64,000 bases of DNA from Streptomyces lasiicapitis (GTDB taxonomy: Bacteria; Actinomycetota; Actinomycetes; Streptomycetales; Streptomycetaceae), in NCBI RefSeq assembly GCF_014646335.1, contig NZ_BMNG01000005.1:433543-497542 (forward strand), read 5' to 3'. Under the pieces are notes generated by a model. It saw nothing but the letters and a program-made list of their open reading frames with translations, was not told where the DNA came from and did not search any database. Each line of letters opens with the position of its first letter. Position 1 is the stretch's first letter. Both the position numbers and the translations under genes were made by a program. Below, one piece after another: positions 45,150-54,005 of the stretch.

Positions 45150-45193
45150 GGAAATGCACCCTACCCGTGGTCTTTCCGCTCGTAGATTCATGG
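45135..45193. promoter_or_regulatory. Inverted repeat spanning the MocR/AhpD divergent promoter
   Basis: ccatgaatc (45135-45143) and gattcatgg (45185-45193), 9-bp perfect arms; with one extra C the similarity extends to 12 bp (tgaccCcatgaatc / gattcatggtca). Each arm covers the first codons of one of the two genes. Confidence 0.5.
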
Positions 45194-45195
45194 TC

Positions 45196-45723
45196 ATGAC
45201 GAACAGCACCGCGTACATCGAGTCCGCCACGCACACCGAGTCCACCACGCACACCCCGTCCGCCGGGCCCGTCGCCCGCGTCGACTTCGCCAGGGCCGCC
45301 CCGAAGGTCTTCAAGGCCGTCATCGGCCTGGACGCCGCCGCCCGCGCGGGCCTCGACCCGGCCCTGGTCGAGCTGATCCAGATCCGCGCCTCGCATCTCA
45401 ACGGCTGCGCGTACTGCCTGCACATGCACACCAACGACGCGCGCAAGGCGGGCGAGAGCGAGGACCGGCTGCACATGGTGGCCGTCTGGCGCGAGGCCAG
45501 GAACTTCTTCACCGCCAAGGAGCAGGCCGCACTTGCCCTCACGGATGCCGTCACCCGCGTCGCCGACGCCGGTGTCCCGGACGCCGTATACGCCGAGGCG
45601 GCCGCACAGTTCGACGAGACCGAGCTGGCGCACGTGCTCGGCCTGATCTTCACCATCAACACGTGGAACCGGATCGCCCTGAGCACCGGGAAGGTCGCCG
45701 GGACGGACGAACGCCAGGGCTAG
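45196..45723 (+). CDS. Carboxymuconolactone decarboxylase / AhpD-like alkylhydroperoxidase
   Basis: 175 residues. The peroxidase core HLNGCAYCLHMHTNDARKAG has the CXXC pair and the His of AhpD. N-terminal Thr/Ser/His-rich leader is unusual. ATG at 45196, or 45190 in the same frame. Probably induced by the MocR neighbour. Confidence 0.9.
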   Translation: MTNSTAYIESATHTESTTHTPSAGPVARVDFARAAPKVFKAVIGLDAAARAGLDPALVELIQIRASHLNGCAYCLHMHTNDARKAGESEDRLHMVAVWREARNFFTAKEQAALALTDAVTRVADAGVPDAVYAEAAAQFDETELAHVLGLIFTINTWNRIALSTGKVAGTDERQG

Positions 45724-45763
45724 GCCCGCTTGTTGTTCGGCCGCGGGGCCGGGGTACGGCGAA

Positions 45764-45791
45764 GGCCGGGCACCCCCAGGGATGCCCGGCC
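45764..45791. terminator. Bidirectional terminator between ahpD-like gene and pepP
   Basis: ggccgggca (45764-45772) pairs with tgcccggcc (45783-45791) across a 10-nt loop, between two convergent stops. Confidence 0.65.
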
Positions 45792-45818
45792 CTCATCTGC
45801 GAACCGAAGCGAAAAGCG

Positions 45819-47288
45819 TCAGCCCTTCAGCTTCGCCATCCACAGCTCGACCTCGTCCGACCGGCGCGGCAGCGCCGCCGAGAGGTTCCGGTTGCCGTCC
45901 TCCGTGACGAGGATGTCGTCCTCGATGCGCACGCCGATGCCGCGGTACTCCTCCGGCACCGTGATGTCGTCCGCCTGGAAGTACAGGCCGGGCTCGACGG
46001 TCAGGCACATGCCGGGCTCCAGGGTGCCGTCCACGTACGTCTCGCGGCGGGCGGCCGCGCAGTCGTGGACGTCCATGCCGAGCATGTGACCGGTGCCGTG
46101 CAGCGTCCAGCGGCGCTGAAGGCCGAGCTCCAGGACGCGCTCGACCGGGCCCTCGACGAGGCCCCACTCGACCAGCTTCTCGGCGAGCACGCGCTGCGAG
46201 GCGTCGTGGAAGTCACGGAACTTGCCGCCCGGCTGCACCGCCGCGATGCCGGCCTCCTGGGCCTCGTACACCGCGTCGTAGATCTTCTTCTGCAGCTCGT
46301 CGAAGCGGCCGTTGATCGGCAGGGTGCGGGTGACGTCCGCCGTGTAGTACGTGTGCGTCTCGACGCCCGCGTCGAGCAGGAGCAGCTCGCCGGAGCGCAC
46401 GGCGCCGTCGTTGCGCACCCAGTGCAGGGTGGTGGCGTGCGGGCCCGCGGCGCAGATGGAGCCGTAGCCGATGTCGTTGCCCTCGACGCGGGCGCGCAGG
46501 AAGAAGGTGCCCTCGATGTAGCGCTCGGAGGTGGCCTCGGCCTTGTCGAGGACCTTCACCACGTCCTCGAAGCCGCGCACCGTGGAGTCCACGGCCTTCT
46601 GCATCTCGCCGACCTCGAACTCGTCCTTGACGAGCCGGGCCTCGGAGAGGAAGACGCGCAGTTCCTCGTCGCGCTCGGCGGTGACCTTGTCGGCGAGCGC
46701 CGCCTCGATCCCGGCGTCGTACCCGCGCACCACGCGGACAGGACCGGTGGCCTCGCGCAGCGCGTCCGCGAGCTCGCGCACGTCGGAGGCGGGGACGCCG
46801 TAGAGCCGCTCGGCCTCGGTGAGGGAGTTGCGGCGGCCGACCCACAGCTCGCCCTGGCCGTCGAGCCAGAACTCGCCGTTCTCCCGGTCGGAGCGCGGCA
46901 GCAGGTAGATCGTCGTCTTGTGGCCCTCGCCCGCGGGCTCCATGACGAGGACGCCGTCCTCCGTCTGGTTGCCGCTGAGGTACGCGTACTCGACGGAGGC
47001 GCGGAAGGCGTACTCCGTGTCGTTCGAGCGGGTCTTCAGGTTGCCCGCGGGGATCACCAGGCGCTCGCCGGGGAAGCGCGCGGAGAGCGCGGCACGGCGC
47101 GCGGCGGTGTGCTTCGCCTGCGGCACCGGCTGAAGGTCGTGCAGCTCGGTGTCGGCCCAACCGGACTTCATGTTCTCGGCGAGCTCGTCGGAGACACCGG
47201 GGTAGAGGCCGTTCTTGCGCTGCTTGATCGGCTCTTCTTCCGTCTCCACCAGCTCTTCCGGGGTCTCCGGGTTGAGGGCGTCCGACAC
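45819..47288 (-). CDS. pepP: Xaa-Pro aminopeptidase (aminopeptidase P)
   Basis: 489 residues. N-terminal AMP_N domain (about 40-190) and M24B catalytic domain. Metal ligands are Asp in LLLDAGVE, Asp in YTADVTRTL, His in HGTGHMLGMDVHD, Glu in TVEPGLY and Glu in RIEDDILV. Removes N-terminal residues before proline. GTG start at 47288 after AGGAGGC. Confidence 0.95.
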   Translation of the reverse strand: MSDALNPETPEELVETEEEPIKQRKNGLYPGVSDELAENMKSGWADTELHDLQPVPQAKHTAARRAALSARFPGERLVIPAGNLKTRSNDTEYAFRASVEYAYLSGNQTEDGVLVMEPAGEGHKTTIYLLPRSDRENGEFWLDGQGELWVGRRNSLTEAERLYGVPASDVRELADALREATGPVRVVRGYDAGIEAALADKVTAERDEELRVFLSEARLVKDEFEVGEMQKAVDSTVRGFEDVVKVLDKAEATSERYIEGTFFLRARVEGNDIGYGSICAAGPHATTLHWVRNDGAVRSGELLLLDAGVETHTYYTADVTRTLPINGRFDELQKKIYDAVYEAQEAGIAAVQPGGKFRDFHDASQRVLAEKLVEWGLVEGPVERVLELGLQRRWTLHGTGHMLGMDVHDCAAARRETYVDGTLEPGMCLTVEPGLYFQADDITVPEEYRGIGVRIEDDILVTEDGNRNLSAALPRRSDEVELWMAKLKG

Positions 47289-47463
47289 GGTCTGCCTCCT
47301 GTTTGACGGCTATGTACGACACTGGGCCGCCACCCATCGTACGGTCGTACGGAAGGGGGCCCAGGGGCGGAAGACCTGTTACAGGAGCCTGCTCACCGGG
47401 AGTGAGTGAACGTGCGCGCAGCCCGCTTCACCTCGCGCGAAGCGTGCCGCGTGCGAGGCCACC

Positions 47464-48882
47464 TCACTCGAAGCGCGCCGCGAGGAGCACCACGTCCTCC
47501 TCGCTGTCGCACCCGTCCGGCGCGTCCAGGCCTTCCGGCAGCACCGTGCGCAGCACGTGGTCGGCGATCGCCCCGGGGTCGTCGCGGGCGGCCTTCGGCA
47601 CGCTCACGGCCGCCGCGTGCAGCTTGGCGAAGGCGCGGTCCATCGCTTCACCGGTGCGGTGCAGGAGCCCGTCCGTATAGAGAAGCAGTGTTTCTCCCGG
47701 CTCCGGGCGCATCTCCACGCTCGGCGCCTCCCAGCAGGCGAGCATGCCGAGCGGCGCCGACAGGGACGTCTCCACGAACTCCGTGCGCCGCTCGCCGACG
47801 ATCAGCGGCGGGCTGTGCCCGGCCCCGGCGAGCACGATCTTGCGCAGGGCGGGCTCGCAGTACGCGAACAGGGCGGTGGCCGAGCGCGCGGGCTCGGTCA
47901 GGCGGAGCAGCAGCTCCAGGTCGGACAGGACGGCGACCGGGTCCTCGCCCTCCATCACGGCGTACGCCCGCAGGGAGGCCCGCAGCCGCCCCATCGCGGC
48001 GACCGCGCTCGGCCCGCACCCGGTGACGGAGCCGACCGCGAGGCCGAGCGCCGCGTCGGGCAGCGGCAGCGCGTCGAACCAGTCGCCGCCGCCGCGCGGT
48101 CCGGTGTGGTGCCGGGCCGCGAGCTGGACGCCGGCGACGCGCGGCAGCCGCGGGGGCAGCAGCTCCGCGCGCAGGGTCGCCTCGGTCGTGCGGGCGCGGT
48201 CCAGCTCCACCAGGCGCGCGAGGTGCTCGGTGGCGTGCCGGACGTAGAGGCCGACGAGGTGCCGTCGGCGCTCGGCCGGTTCGGCGGGCTCGTCGTACAG
48301 CCAGGCCGCGGCGCCCACGCGGCCCGCCGCGTCCGTGACCAGCGGCAGCGCGTAGCTCGCCGCGTATCCGAGGCGGACGGCGACCTCGCGGTGACGCGGG
48401 TCGAGGGTGTCGTCGGCGAAGAGGTCGGGCTGCACGATCTCGGTGACGGCCGGGCCCGGGGCGTCCCCGGCGGTGGCGGTGGCGGCGGTGGCGTCGAGGA
48501 GTCTGCCGAACGCGGTGGCGGCGCGCGGCACCGTCTCCAGGTGCCCGAGGTCGGCGCGGGCGAGGCCGAGGCCGACGGTGGTGTCGGGGCCGCGGCCGTC
48601 GGCGGGCTCCAGGACGACGAGGCCGCGGCGGGCGCCGACGAGGGCGGCTCCGGCGCGCAACAGTTCGTCGAGGGCGCCGTCGAGTGTGCTCGTGCGGGAC
48701 AGGCGTTCCGTGAGTTCGTGCAGCGTGGTGAGGTCGGAGACCCAGCCGGCGAGGCGGTCCTGGATCAGCGCGCCCGGTGCGGCCTGGGCATATGGGGCGG
48801 CGGGGCCGGGCGGGACAGTGTGGGCGGGCGGCGGAACTGTGGAATCGATTCCGGCCACTTTCGGGAGGTGAGGGGCGGTCAT
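47464..48882 (-). CDS. GAF plus SpoIIE/PP2C phosphatase-like protein with altered active site
   Basis: 472 residues. GAF domain about 60-220; PPM/SpoIIE domain about 255-470. GGGDWFDA, YTDGLL and the C-terminal SEEDVVLLAARF are recognisable. The motif that normally reads GDVxGHG reads GSVTGCG, so the bridging metal Asp is Ser and the following His is Cys. Activity may be lost or altered. ATG at 48882. Confidence 0.87.
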   Translation of the reverse strand: MTAPHLPKVAGIDSTVPPPAHTVPPGPAAPYAQAAPGALIQDRLAGWVSDLTTLHELTERLSRTSTLDGALDELLRAGAALVGARRGLVVLEPADGRGPDTTVGLGLARADLGHLETVPRAATAFGRLLDATAATATAGDAPGPAVTEIVQPDLFADDTLDPRHREVAVRLGYAASYALPLVTDAAGRVGAAAWLYDEPAEPAERRRHLVGLYVRHATEHLARLVELDRARTTEATLRAELLPPRLPRVAGVQLAARHHTGPRGGGDWFDALPLPDAALGLAVGSVTGCGPSAVAAMGRLRASLRAYAVMEGEDPVAVLSDLELLLRLTEPARSATALFAYCEPALRKIVLAGAGHSPPLIVGERRTEFVETSLSAPLGMLACWEAPSVEMRPEPGETLLLYTDGLLHRTGEAMDRAFAKLHAAAVSVPKAARDDPGAIADHVLRTVLPEGLDAPDGCDSEEDVVLLAARFE

Positions 48883-49496
48883 GGCTGACGGCTTTCCGGC
48901 CTGTGCGTATTGCTCAATAGCATCGCAAACCCCCTGGTGTTCTGCGCCGCTAGCAATGTCTCCACATCTACACGCAGTGGAGAGGGGATGTCCAGCATTG
49001 TCCTGCGAGGATTCCTGGTGTCCAGAGGTACGGACGTGAATTCTGCGAACTGCCAGCGATCTTGAAATCTTGGCCGGAAACTGTTGCAGGGAAGGGCATA
49101 TTGCGGTCGACTGACATTGTTCGAAGGAGCGTCACAGCGGTCGTGATGGGTACGTACTCGGTGATGGCCAGGGGCAGTTGCACGATGCCCGGAACCTGGC
49201 GGCGGACCCGGGCGTCTTAACCCACGGCGACCGTGCCCCATCCTCCCGTGGCACGGGCGGCAAGAAGTACGCGGGACGGCAAACGCCAGGCGCCGCCACC
49301 CCACGCCACGTTAACGCTCGGCCCATAGGGGAGCCCCATGCCGCAGGCTGGGGCGTGATGCGCCAGCTTGTACGCACCTGTACGCACTTGCATGCACCTA
49401 GTACGCGCACCTCGTACGCACGGCGATAGAGATCCACTCATGGTGTGATGTGGCCCGAAGTGTCCCTCTGCGTGTAACGGAAAGGAACGAGCGCTC
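48883..49496. other. 614-bp intergenic region before the Prim-Pol-like gene
   Basis: Divergent spacer with lower GC than its surroundings. A minus-strand frame of 71 codons (48968-49183) has untypical codon use and no clear ribosome-binding site. The right part holds the 10-bp repeats at 49369-49421 and a GATAGA element (49424-49429) that may be the -10 of the gene at 49497. Confidence 0.55.
49369..49421. repeat. Phased TGTACGCACY repeats upstream of a Prim-Pol-like gene
   Basis: Units tgtacgcacc (49369), tgtacgcact (49379) and tgcatgcacc (49389) have an exact 10-bp period. Two further copies (gtacgcgcacc 49401, tcgtacgcac 49412) follow at slightly wider spacing. They lie 75-128 bp before the start, on one face of the helix, as in an operator array. 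Confidence 0.65.
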
Positions 49497-50249
49497 ATGC
49501 GCGAGATCCTCGGAAGGCGACGCAGGCTCCTGTCCTGGCGAATCGGCAGGAAGATCGGTAGGAAGTCTGACCAGAGTCCCGCTCTGCTCGGCGCGGCCCT
49601 GACCTTCGCGACGGCGTGGCACTGGCCCGTATTGCCGGGCGTCGGCATCGAAGGCCAGGTCAGGCAGGGTTTCGGCACACTCGCAAAGAGTGGCAGGGGC
49701 GACGCTCCCGGCCCGCGCGGCGGAGCCGTGCGCTGTGCCTGTCCGGACCCCGAATGCGCGTTCCCCGGCGCCCACCCGCTGGACCCGGGCCTCCTTGCCG
49801 CGACCACCGACGAGCGCATGGTGCGCTGGTGGTGGACCAACCGTCCCGGCGCGCCGGTGCTCCTGGCCACCGGCGGACGCGCCCCGTGCGCCGTGAGCCT
49901 GCCCGCCGTGCCCGGCGCGCGCGCCCTGTCCGCGCTTCAGGAAGCCGGCATCCGCCTCGGCCCGGTCATCGCGACGCCGGCCCGCGTCTTCATCCTCGTC
50001 GCGCCGTATTCGATGGAGCAGTTGGGCGCGCTCCTGTACGCCAAGGACTGGGTGCCCGGCTCGCTGCGCTTCCACGGAGAGGGCGGGTACGTGGCCCTGC
50101 CGCCGTCGGAGACGGGCCAGGGCCAGGTGCGCTGGGAGCAGGCACCCCTGCCGGGCTCCGCGGCCCCCTGGGTGCCGGACGTCCAGGCCGTCGTGGACGC
50201 CGTGGTGGACGCGCTCACTCGTACGGGTGTGAGCGCGCCCGAGTTGTAA
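49497..50249 (+). CDS. Bifunctional DNA primase/polymerase-domain (Prim-Pol-like) protein
   Basis: 250 residues. The N-terminus is basic. The region LTFATAWHWPVLPG, the two Cys-pairs in CACPDPECAFPGAHP and the TTDERMVRWWWTNRP segment are those of small actinobacterial Prim-Pol-annotated proteins. The DxD catalytic residues are not evident, so it is probably a non-catalytic member. ATG with an AAAGGAA site. Confidence 0.75.
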   Translation: MREILGRRRRLLSWRIGRKIGRKSDQSPALLGAALTFATAWHWPVLPGVGIEGQVRQGFGTLAKSGRGDAPGPRGGAVRCACPDPECAFPGAHPLDPGLLAATTDERMVRWWWTNRPGAPVLLATGGRAPCAVSLPAVPGARALSALQEAGIRLGPVIATPARVFILVAPYSMEQLGALLYAKDWVPGSLRFHGEGGYVALPPSETGQGQVRWEQAPLPGSAAPWVPDVQAVVDAVVDALTRTGVSAPEL

Positions 50250-50304
50250 GGGAATTGGGCGCGGGGCGAACGGGCCGGGGGCCCTTGGTCGTTATCTTCG
50301 GGCC

Positions 50305-50871
50305 ATGCACCCGCGCCCGGCCGTGAACCCCCGCCTGCTCGCGCTCCTGGGCGTCGTGGCCGTCGCCGTGCTGCTGCCGCTCGCCGGCGCCTCCGCGGGG
50401 CCCGTGCTCCACGACGACGCCAAGCCCCCCGCCGCGCCTCCCCCGGAGCGCGCCGCACCTCCGAAGGGCTCCGGCGAACGCCCGTCCCGGCCGCAGGACA
50501 CGCACCCCCGCCCGGCCGCCCTCGCGGCCGACACACCGCCCCCGAGCGAGACCACCGCCCGCTGCGGCCCCGAACTCTCCACGCCCGACGGCGTCGACGC
50601 CCAGACCTGCGTCCTGACCCAGGCCGACGACACGTGGGCGCGTACCTACTACCGCAACGCCACCGGCCGCGCGCTGAAGGCCGTGCTGAGCGTCATGGGC
50701 CCCAAGGGACGCACCGTGCAGATGCACTGCGCGGTCGGCGCGGAGGACGAGCCGGCGGCGTGCGAGACACCCCGGGAGCGCACGGCGGGAACCGCGGCGC
50801 AGTACGCGGCGGTGGCGGAGTTCGCGACTGAGAGCGGCGACGCGCTGCTGCTGCGCTCGGGCAGCAACTAG
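50305..50871 (+). CDS. Hypothetical secreted protein
   Basis: 188 residues. Signal peptide 1-31, a Pro/Ala-rich spacer, and a small C-terminal domain (about 85-188) with four Cys (RCGPE, AQTCVL, MHCAVG, AACETP), probably two disulfides. No recognised family. Confidence 0.7.
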   Translation: MHPRPAVNPRLLALLGVVAVAVLLPLAGASAGPVLHDDAKPPAAPPPERAAPPKGSGERPSRPQDTHPRPAALAADTPPPSETTARCGPELSTPDGVDAQTCVLTQADDTWARTYYRNATGRALKAVLSVMGPKGRTVQMHCAVGAEDEPAACETPRERTAGTAAQYAAVAEFATESGDALLLRSGSN

Positions 50872-50931
50872 GCGGCGGCCCGGGGCAGTTGAGCGTGCGA
50901 CTTTCCGCGACTCGGCGCCGGGCATGGAAAC

Positions 50932-50971
50932 GCCCGGTTGCTGGCGACGGGGGATGCACCAGCAACCGGGC
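50932..50971. terminator. Strong hairpin between convergent genes
   Basis: gcccggttgctgg (50932-50944) and ccagcaaccgggc (50959-50971), a 13-bp perfect stem with a 14-nt loop. A bidirectional terminator by position. Confidence 0.7.
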
Positions 50972-51159
50972 TACCTGAACGGTAACAAGAGATCGGCGCT
51001 TGGCAAATTCGATCTCAGTTATCCGGACAGGGATTTACCTGCGCTCAAGGGGAGTTGTGACAGGAGTCACGCGTTCCGATCCGACTGACTGGTGGGTCAG
51101 TGACGGCGGGGTCCCGGGGGCGGTCCCGCGGGGCACCGGGACAAGACGGCGGGCCCCGC

Positions 51160-52143
51160 TCAGCTGAGGGTGACCTGCCGGTTGGTGAGGCCGCCGCGCG
51201 CCCGCCGCTCCTCCGGGGTGAGCGGCTCCGTCGACGCGAGCGCCGTCGCGAGCCGCCCGGCGAACTCGGCGGCGGGCTGCTCGACGTCCTTCGCGCCCAT
51301 GCCGCTCGGCAGGTCCCACACCGGCACGATGAGCCCGTGCGCACGGAAGGAGCCCACAAGCCGGGTGCCCTCGCCGAGGCTCGACGTACCGGCCGCGTGC
51401 AGCCGCGCGAGCGCGTCGAGCAGCTGCTCCTCGGGGTGCGGCATGACCCAGCGCAGGTGGTTCTTCTCCGGGGTCTCGCACCAGTACGCGGCGTCCACGC
51501 CGGGGAGCTTGACGGTCGGGATGGCGGCGGCGTTCGCGCGCTCCAGGGAGGCGGACACCTCCGGAGTCGCGTTCTCCGCGTCCGGCACCCAGAACTCGAA
51601 ACCGGCGTGCACGACCGGCTCGAACGCGCTCTTCTCGTCGATCAGGTCCTGCAGGCGCGGCCCCTCGGAGGGCGCGCGGCGTCCTGCGACCGGCTGGCCG
51701 GGCTCGGTGGTGAGCGCGCGCTCCAGGGTGTCGGCGAGGTCGCGGCTGATGTCGCCGGACGAGGTGTCGTTCTGCAGGCCGAGCAGCACCGAGCCGTCGT
51801 CGCGGCGCAGCGCGGGCCAGGCCATCGGCAGGACGGTCGCCAGCGTCACCGAGGGCACGCCCTCGGGAAGGCCGTTCTTCAGGGTGAGCTCGACGGTCGC
51901 GGCGGGCACCAGCTCGCGCAGGGCCACCCAGTCGCACTCGCCGGGCAGTCCGTCGAAGGGGCGCTGCACCAGCTCGGTCACCGCGTGCGCGGCGGCGCGG
52001 CCGTGACAGGCCTTGTAGCGGCGGCCCGAACCGCAGGGGCAGGGTTCCCTGGCGCCGACGACCGGGACCTCGTGGTCCTTGAGCTGCGGCTGCTTGCCCT
52101 TGCTGCCCTGGTTGCCCTTGGTCTGCGGGCGCTTCTTGGCCAT
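51160..52143 (-). CDS. SEC-C-motif protein (DUF5926-like)
   Basis: 327 residues. The zinc-binding CPCGSGRRYKACHG (about residues 35-48) is the SecA-C motif. The remainder is a soluble domain of unknown role. Basic Lys/Gln-rich N-terminus. ATG at 52143. Confidence 0.85.
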   Translation of the reverse strand: MAKKRPQTKGNQGSKGKQPQLKDHEVPVVGAREPCPCGSGRRYKACHGRAAAHAVTELVQRPFDGLPGECDWVALRELVPAATVELTLKNGLPEGVPSVTLATVLPMAWPALRRDDGSVLLGLQNDTSSGDISRDLADTLERALTTEPGQPVAGRRAPSEGPRLQDLIDEKSAFEPVVHAGFEFWVPDAENATPEVSASLERANAAAIPTVKLPGVDAAYWCETPEKNHLRWVMPHPEEQLLDALARLHAAGTSSLGEGTRLVGSFRAHGLIVPVWDLPSGMGAKDVEQPAAEFAGRLATALASTEPLTPEERRARGGLTNRQVTLS

Positions 52144-52252
52144 CGTGGGTGTCTCCCGGTTACGGCTCGCTTGCGTACGGGCGCGAGCCTAGCCGTTCAC
52201 CGGTGGGGGACCGGGCGCGGCGGCGTCCGCCCGGCCGCCGGCTGCGCAGACC

Positions 52253-52798
52253 TCAGTCCAAGTCGTCGAAGGGGTCGGCGAACCGCAGGTCGGATATCGC
52301 GGCCGCCGACGGTGCGGCGACGCGCGTAGCGAAATCCTCGCGACGGTGCCCGGACTGCACCAGGGCCCAGACGGTGACCTCGCCGCGGGTGTCGTCGCGG
52401 ACGCCCCAGGCCTCGGCGAGGGCGGTGATGATGTTGAGCCCGCGGCCGCCGTGGGCCGTGACCGAGGGAGTGGCCGGAATCGGGCGGGTCGGGCCGCCGC
52501 CGTCCGTCACCTCGACCGTGAGCCGTCCTGTCTTGTCGACGCGCCACGCGGCGCGTACATCTCCGTCGTCGCCGCCGCCGTCCCCGTTCATCCCCTCGCC
52601 CAGCGGTCTGCCGTGTCGGCAGGCATTGCTGAGGAGTTCGGAAAGGATCAGTACGGCGTCGTCGATGACCGATTCGGACACTCCGCTGATGCGCAATTGG
52701 TCGCGCATCCGGTGCCTTGCTTCCCCCACGCCCGCAGGACCATGGGGTACGGCCATGCTCGACGACGCGGGCACCTCCCGTGCCACCACAAACGCCAC
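52253..52798 (-). CDS. RsbW-like ATP-binding protein
   Basis: 181 residues, HATPase_c fold. N-box LSELLSNACRHG, DGGGPTRP, GGRGLNIITALA. The GTG at 52798 is chosen because AAGGAGG precedes it by seven bases; longer in-frame starts lack this. Probable anti-sigma kinase, orphan here. Confidence 0.88.
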   Translation of the reverse strand: MAFVVAREVPASSSMAVPHGPAGVGEARHRMRDQLRISGVSESVIDDAVLILSELLSNACRHGRPLGEGMNGDGGGDDGDVRAAWRVDKTGRLTVEVTDGGGPTRPIPATPSVTAHGGRGLNIITALAEAWGVRDDTRGEVTVWALVQSGHRREDFATRVAAPSAAAISDLRFADPFDDLD

Positions 52799-52938
52799 CC
52801 CCGAGACCTCCTTTGCCCCACGCCACGGTGTGGATGCCCCAATGGACTGGACCGGAAACCGGCCAACACCGGGATGGTGACGCACTCGTCACGATCGAAT
52901 ACGGACCGAACGCGCCGGTGCACTCCCCGTAACGAAGG

Positions 52939-53808
52939 TCAGTTCCGGCCCAGTTGGGACAGGACCTGCTTGGGGCGGTTGGTGATGATCGCGTCGACGC
53001 CGAGGCGCGCGCAGAGCTCCACGTCCGCGGGTTCGTTCACGGTCCACACGTGCACCTGGTGCCCGGCGCGCTTGAGCTTGGCGACGTACCCGGGGTGGTT
53101 GCGTACGATCCGGATGCCCGGGCCCGCGATCCGCACGCCCTGGGGGAGCCTGCCGTCGCGGTGGCGGGGCGAGACGAACTGCATCAGGTAGACGGTCGGC
53201 AGGGTCGGCGACGCGGCCCGCACGCGGTGCAGGGAGCGCGCCGAGAAGCTCATGACCCGGATGGGCGAAGGGCCGCCGGCGGGCGGCGCGTCGAGGTCGA
53301 AGCGCTTGAGCAGGTGCAGCAGCCGCTCCTCGACCTGGCCCGCCCAGCGGGTGGGGTGCTTGGTCTCGATGGCGAGCTGGACGTGCCGTCCGGAGGCATT
53401 GTTTTCGGCCACTAGCTCCAGGAGCCGCTCCAGCGTGAGCACGGAGGTGTCGGCCGGATCGGGCCCCTCCTCCCAGTCCGGGACCTCCCCGTCCGAATCC
53501 CCGTCCGAATCCCCGTCCGGGCCGGCTTCCGGCCCCTCTCCAGCGAGTCTCCAGGAGCCGAAGTCCAGGGCGGCCAGATCGGCGAGCTCCAGCGCGGAGA
53601 CGGCGCCGCGGCCGTTGGAGGTGCGGTTCACACGGCGGTCGTGGACACAGACGAGATGGCCGTCGGCAGTGAGCCGTACATCGCATTCGAGGGCGTCGGC
53701 GCCGTCCTCGACCGCTTTCTTGTACGCGGCCAGCGTGTGCTCCGGGGCGTCCTCAGAGGCTCCGCGGTGGGCGACGACCTGGATCTGGTGCTGTCGTGCG
53801 TGGGTCAC
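52939..53808 (-). CDS. Glycerophosphodiester phosphodiesterase
   Basis: 289 residues, GDPD TIM barrel. HRGASEDAPEHTLAAY, ECDVRLTADGHLVCVHD and ETKH supply the catalytic His and metal acids. An acidic insert of GDSDGDSDGE type (from 12-bp repeats near 53500) is unusual. GTG at 53808, weak ribosome-binding site. No signal peptide, so it is cytosolic. Confidence 0.9.
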   Translation of the reverse strand: MTHARQHQIQVVAHRGASEDAPEHTLAAYKKAVEDGADALECDVRLTADGHLVCVHDRRVNRTSNGRGAVSALELADLAALDFGSWRLAGEGPEAGPDGDSDGDSDGEVPDWEEGPDPADTSVLTLERLLELVAENNASGRHVQLAIETKHPTRWAGQVEERLLHLLKRFDLDAPPAGGPSPIRVMSFSARSLHRVRAASPTLPTVYLMQFVSPRHRDGRLPQGVRIAGPGIRIVRNHPGYVAKLKRAGHQVHVWTVNEPADVELCARLGVDAIITNRPKQVLSQLGRN

Positions 53809-54005
53809 CGCGTCATCGTGCCATCGCTGTCCGGCTGGGCCTTTCGAATGGGGCGGTTTCGCCCGCCGTGAACGCACAGCATCGGCTTATGGTGCCCTGA
53901 CAGCCCATGGGAAAAGCTGACTACAGACAAAACTGAACCGAATTGATCGTTTGCTGCTCTCAGGCCGTGACCGAGTACGACAGCGTGGACCGAGGAGAAG
54001 AAGCT

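Noticed and set aside
48968..49183. 71-codon minus-strand ORF in the spacer behind the phosphatase gene
   Set aside because: Third-codon GC is far below genome norm after the first 20 codons and no ribosome-binding site; more likely chance.
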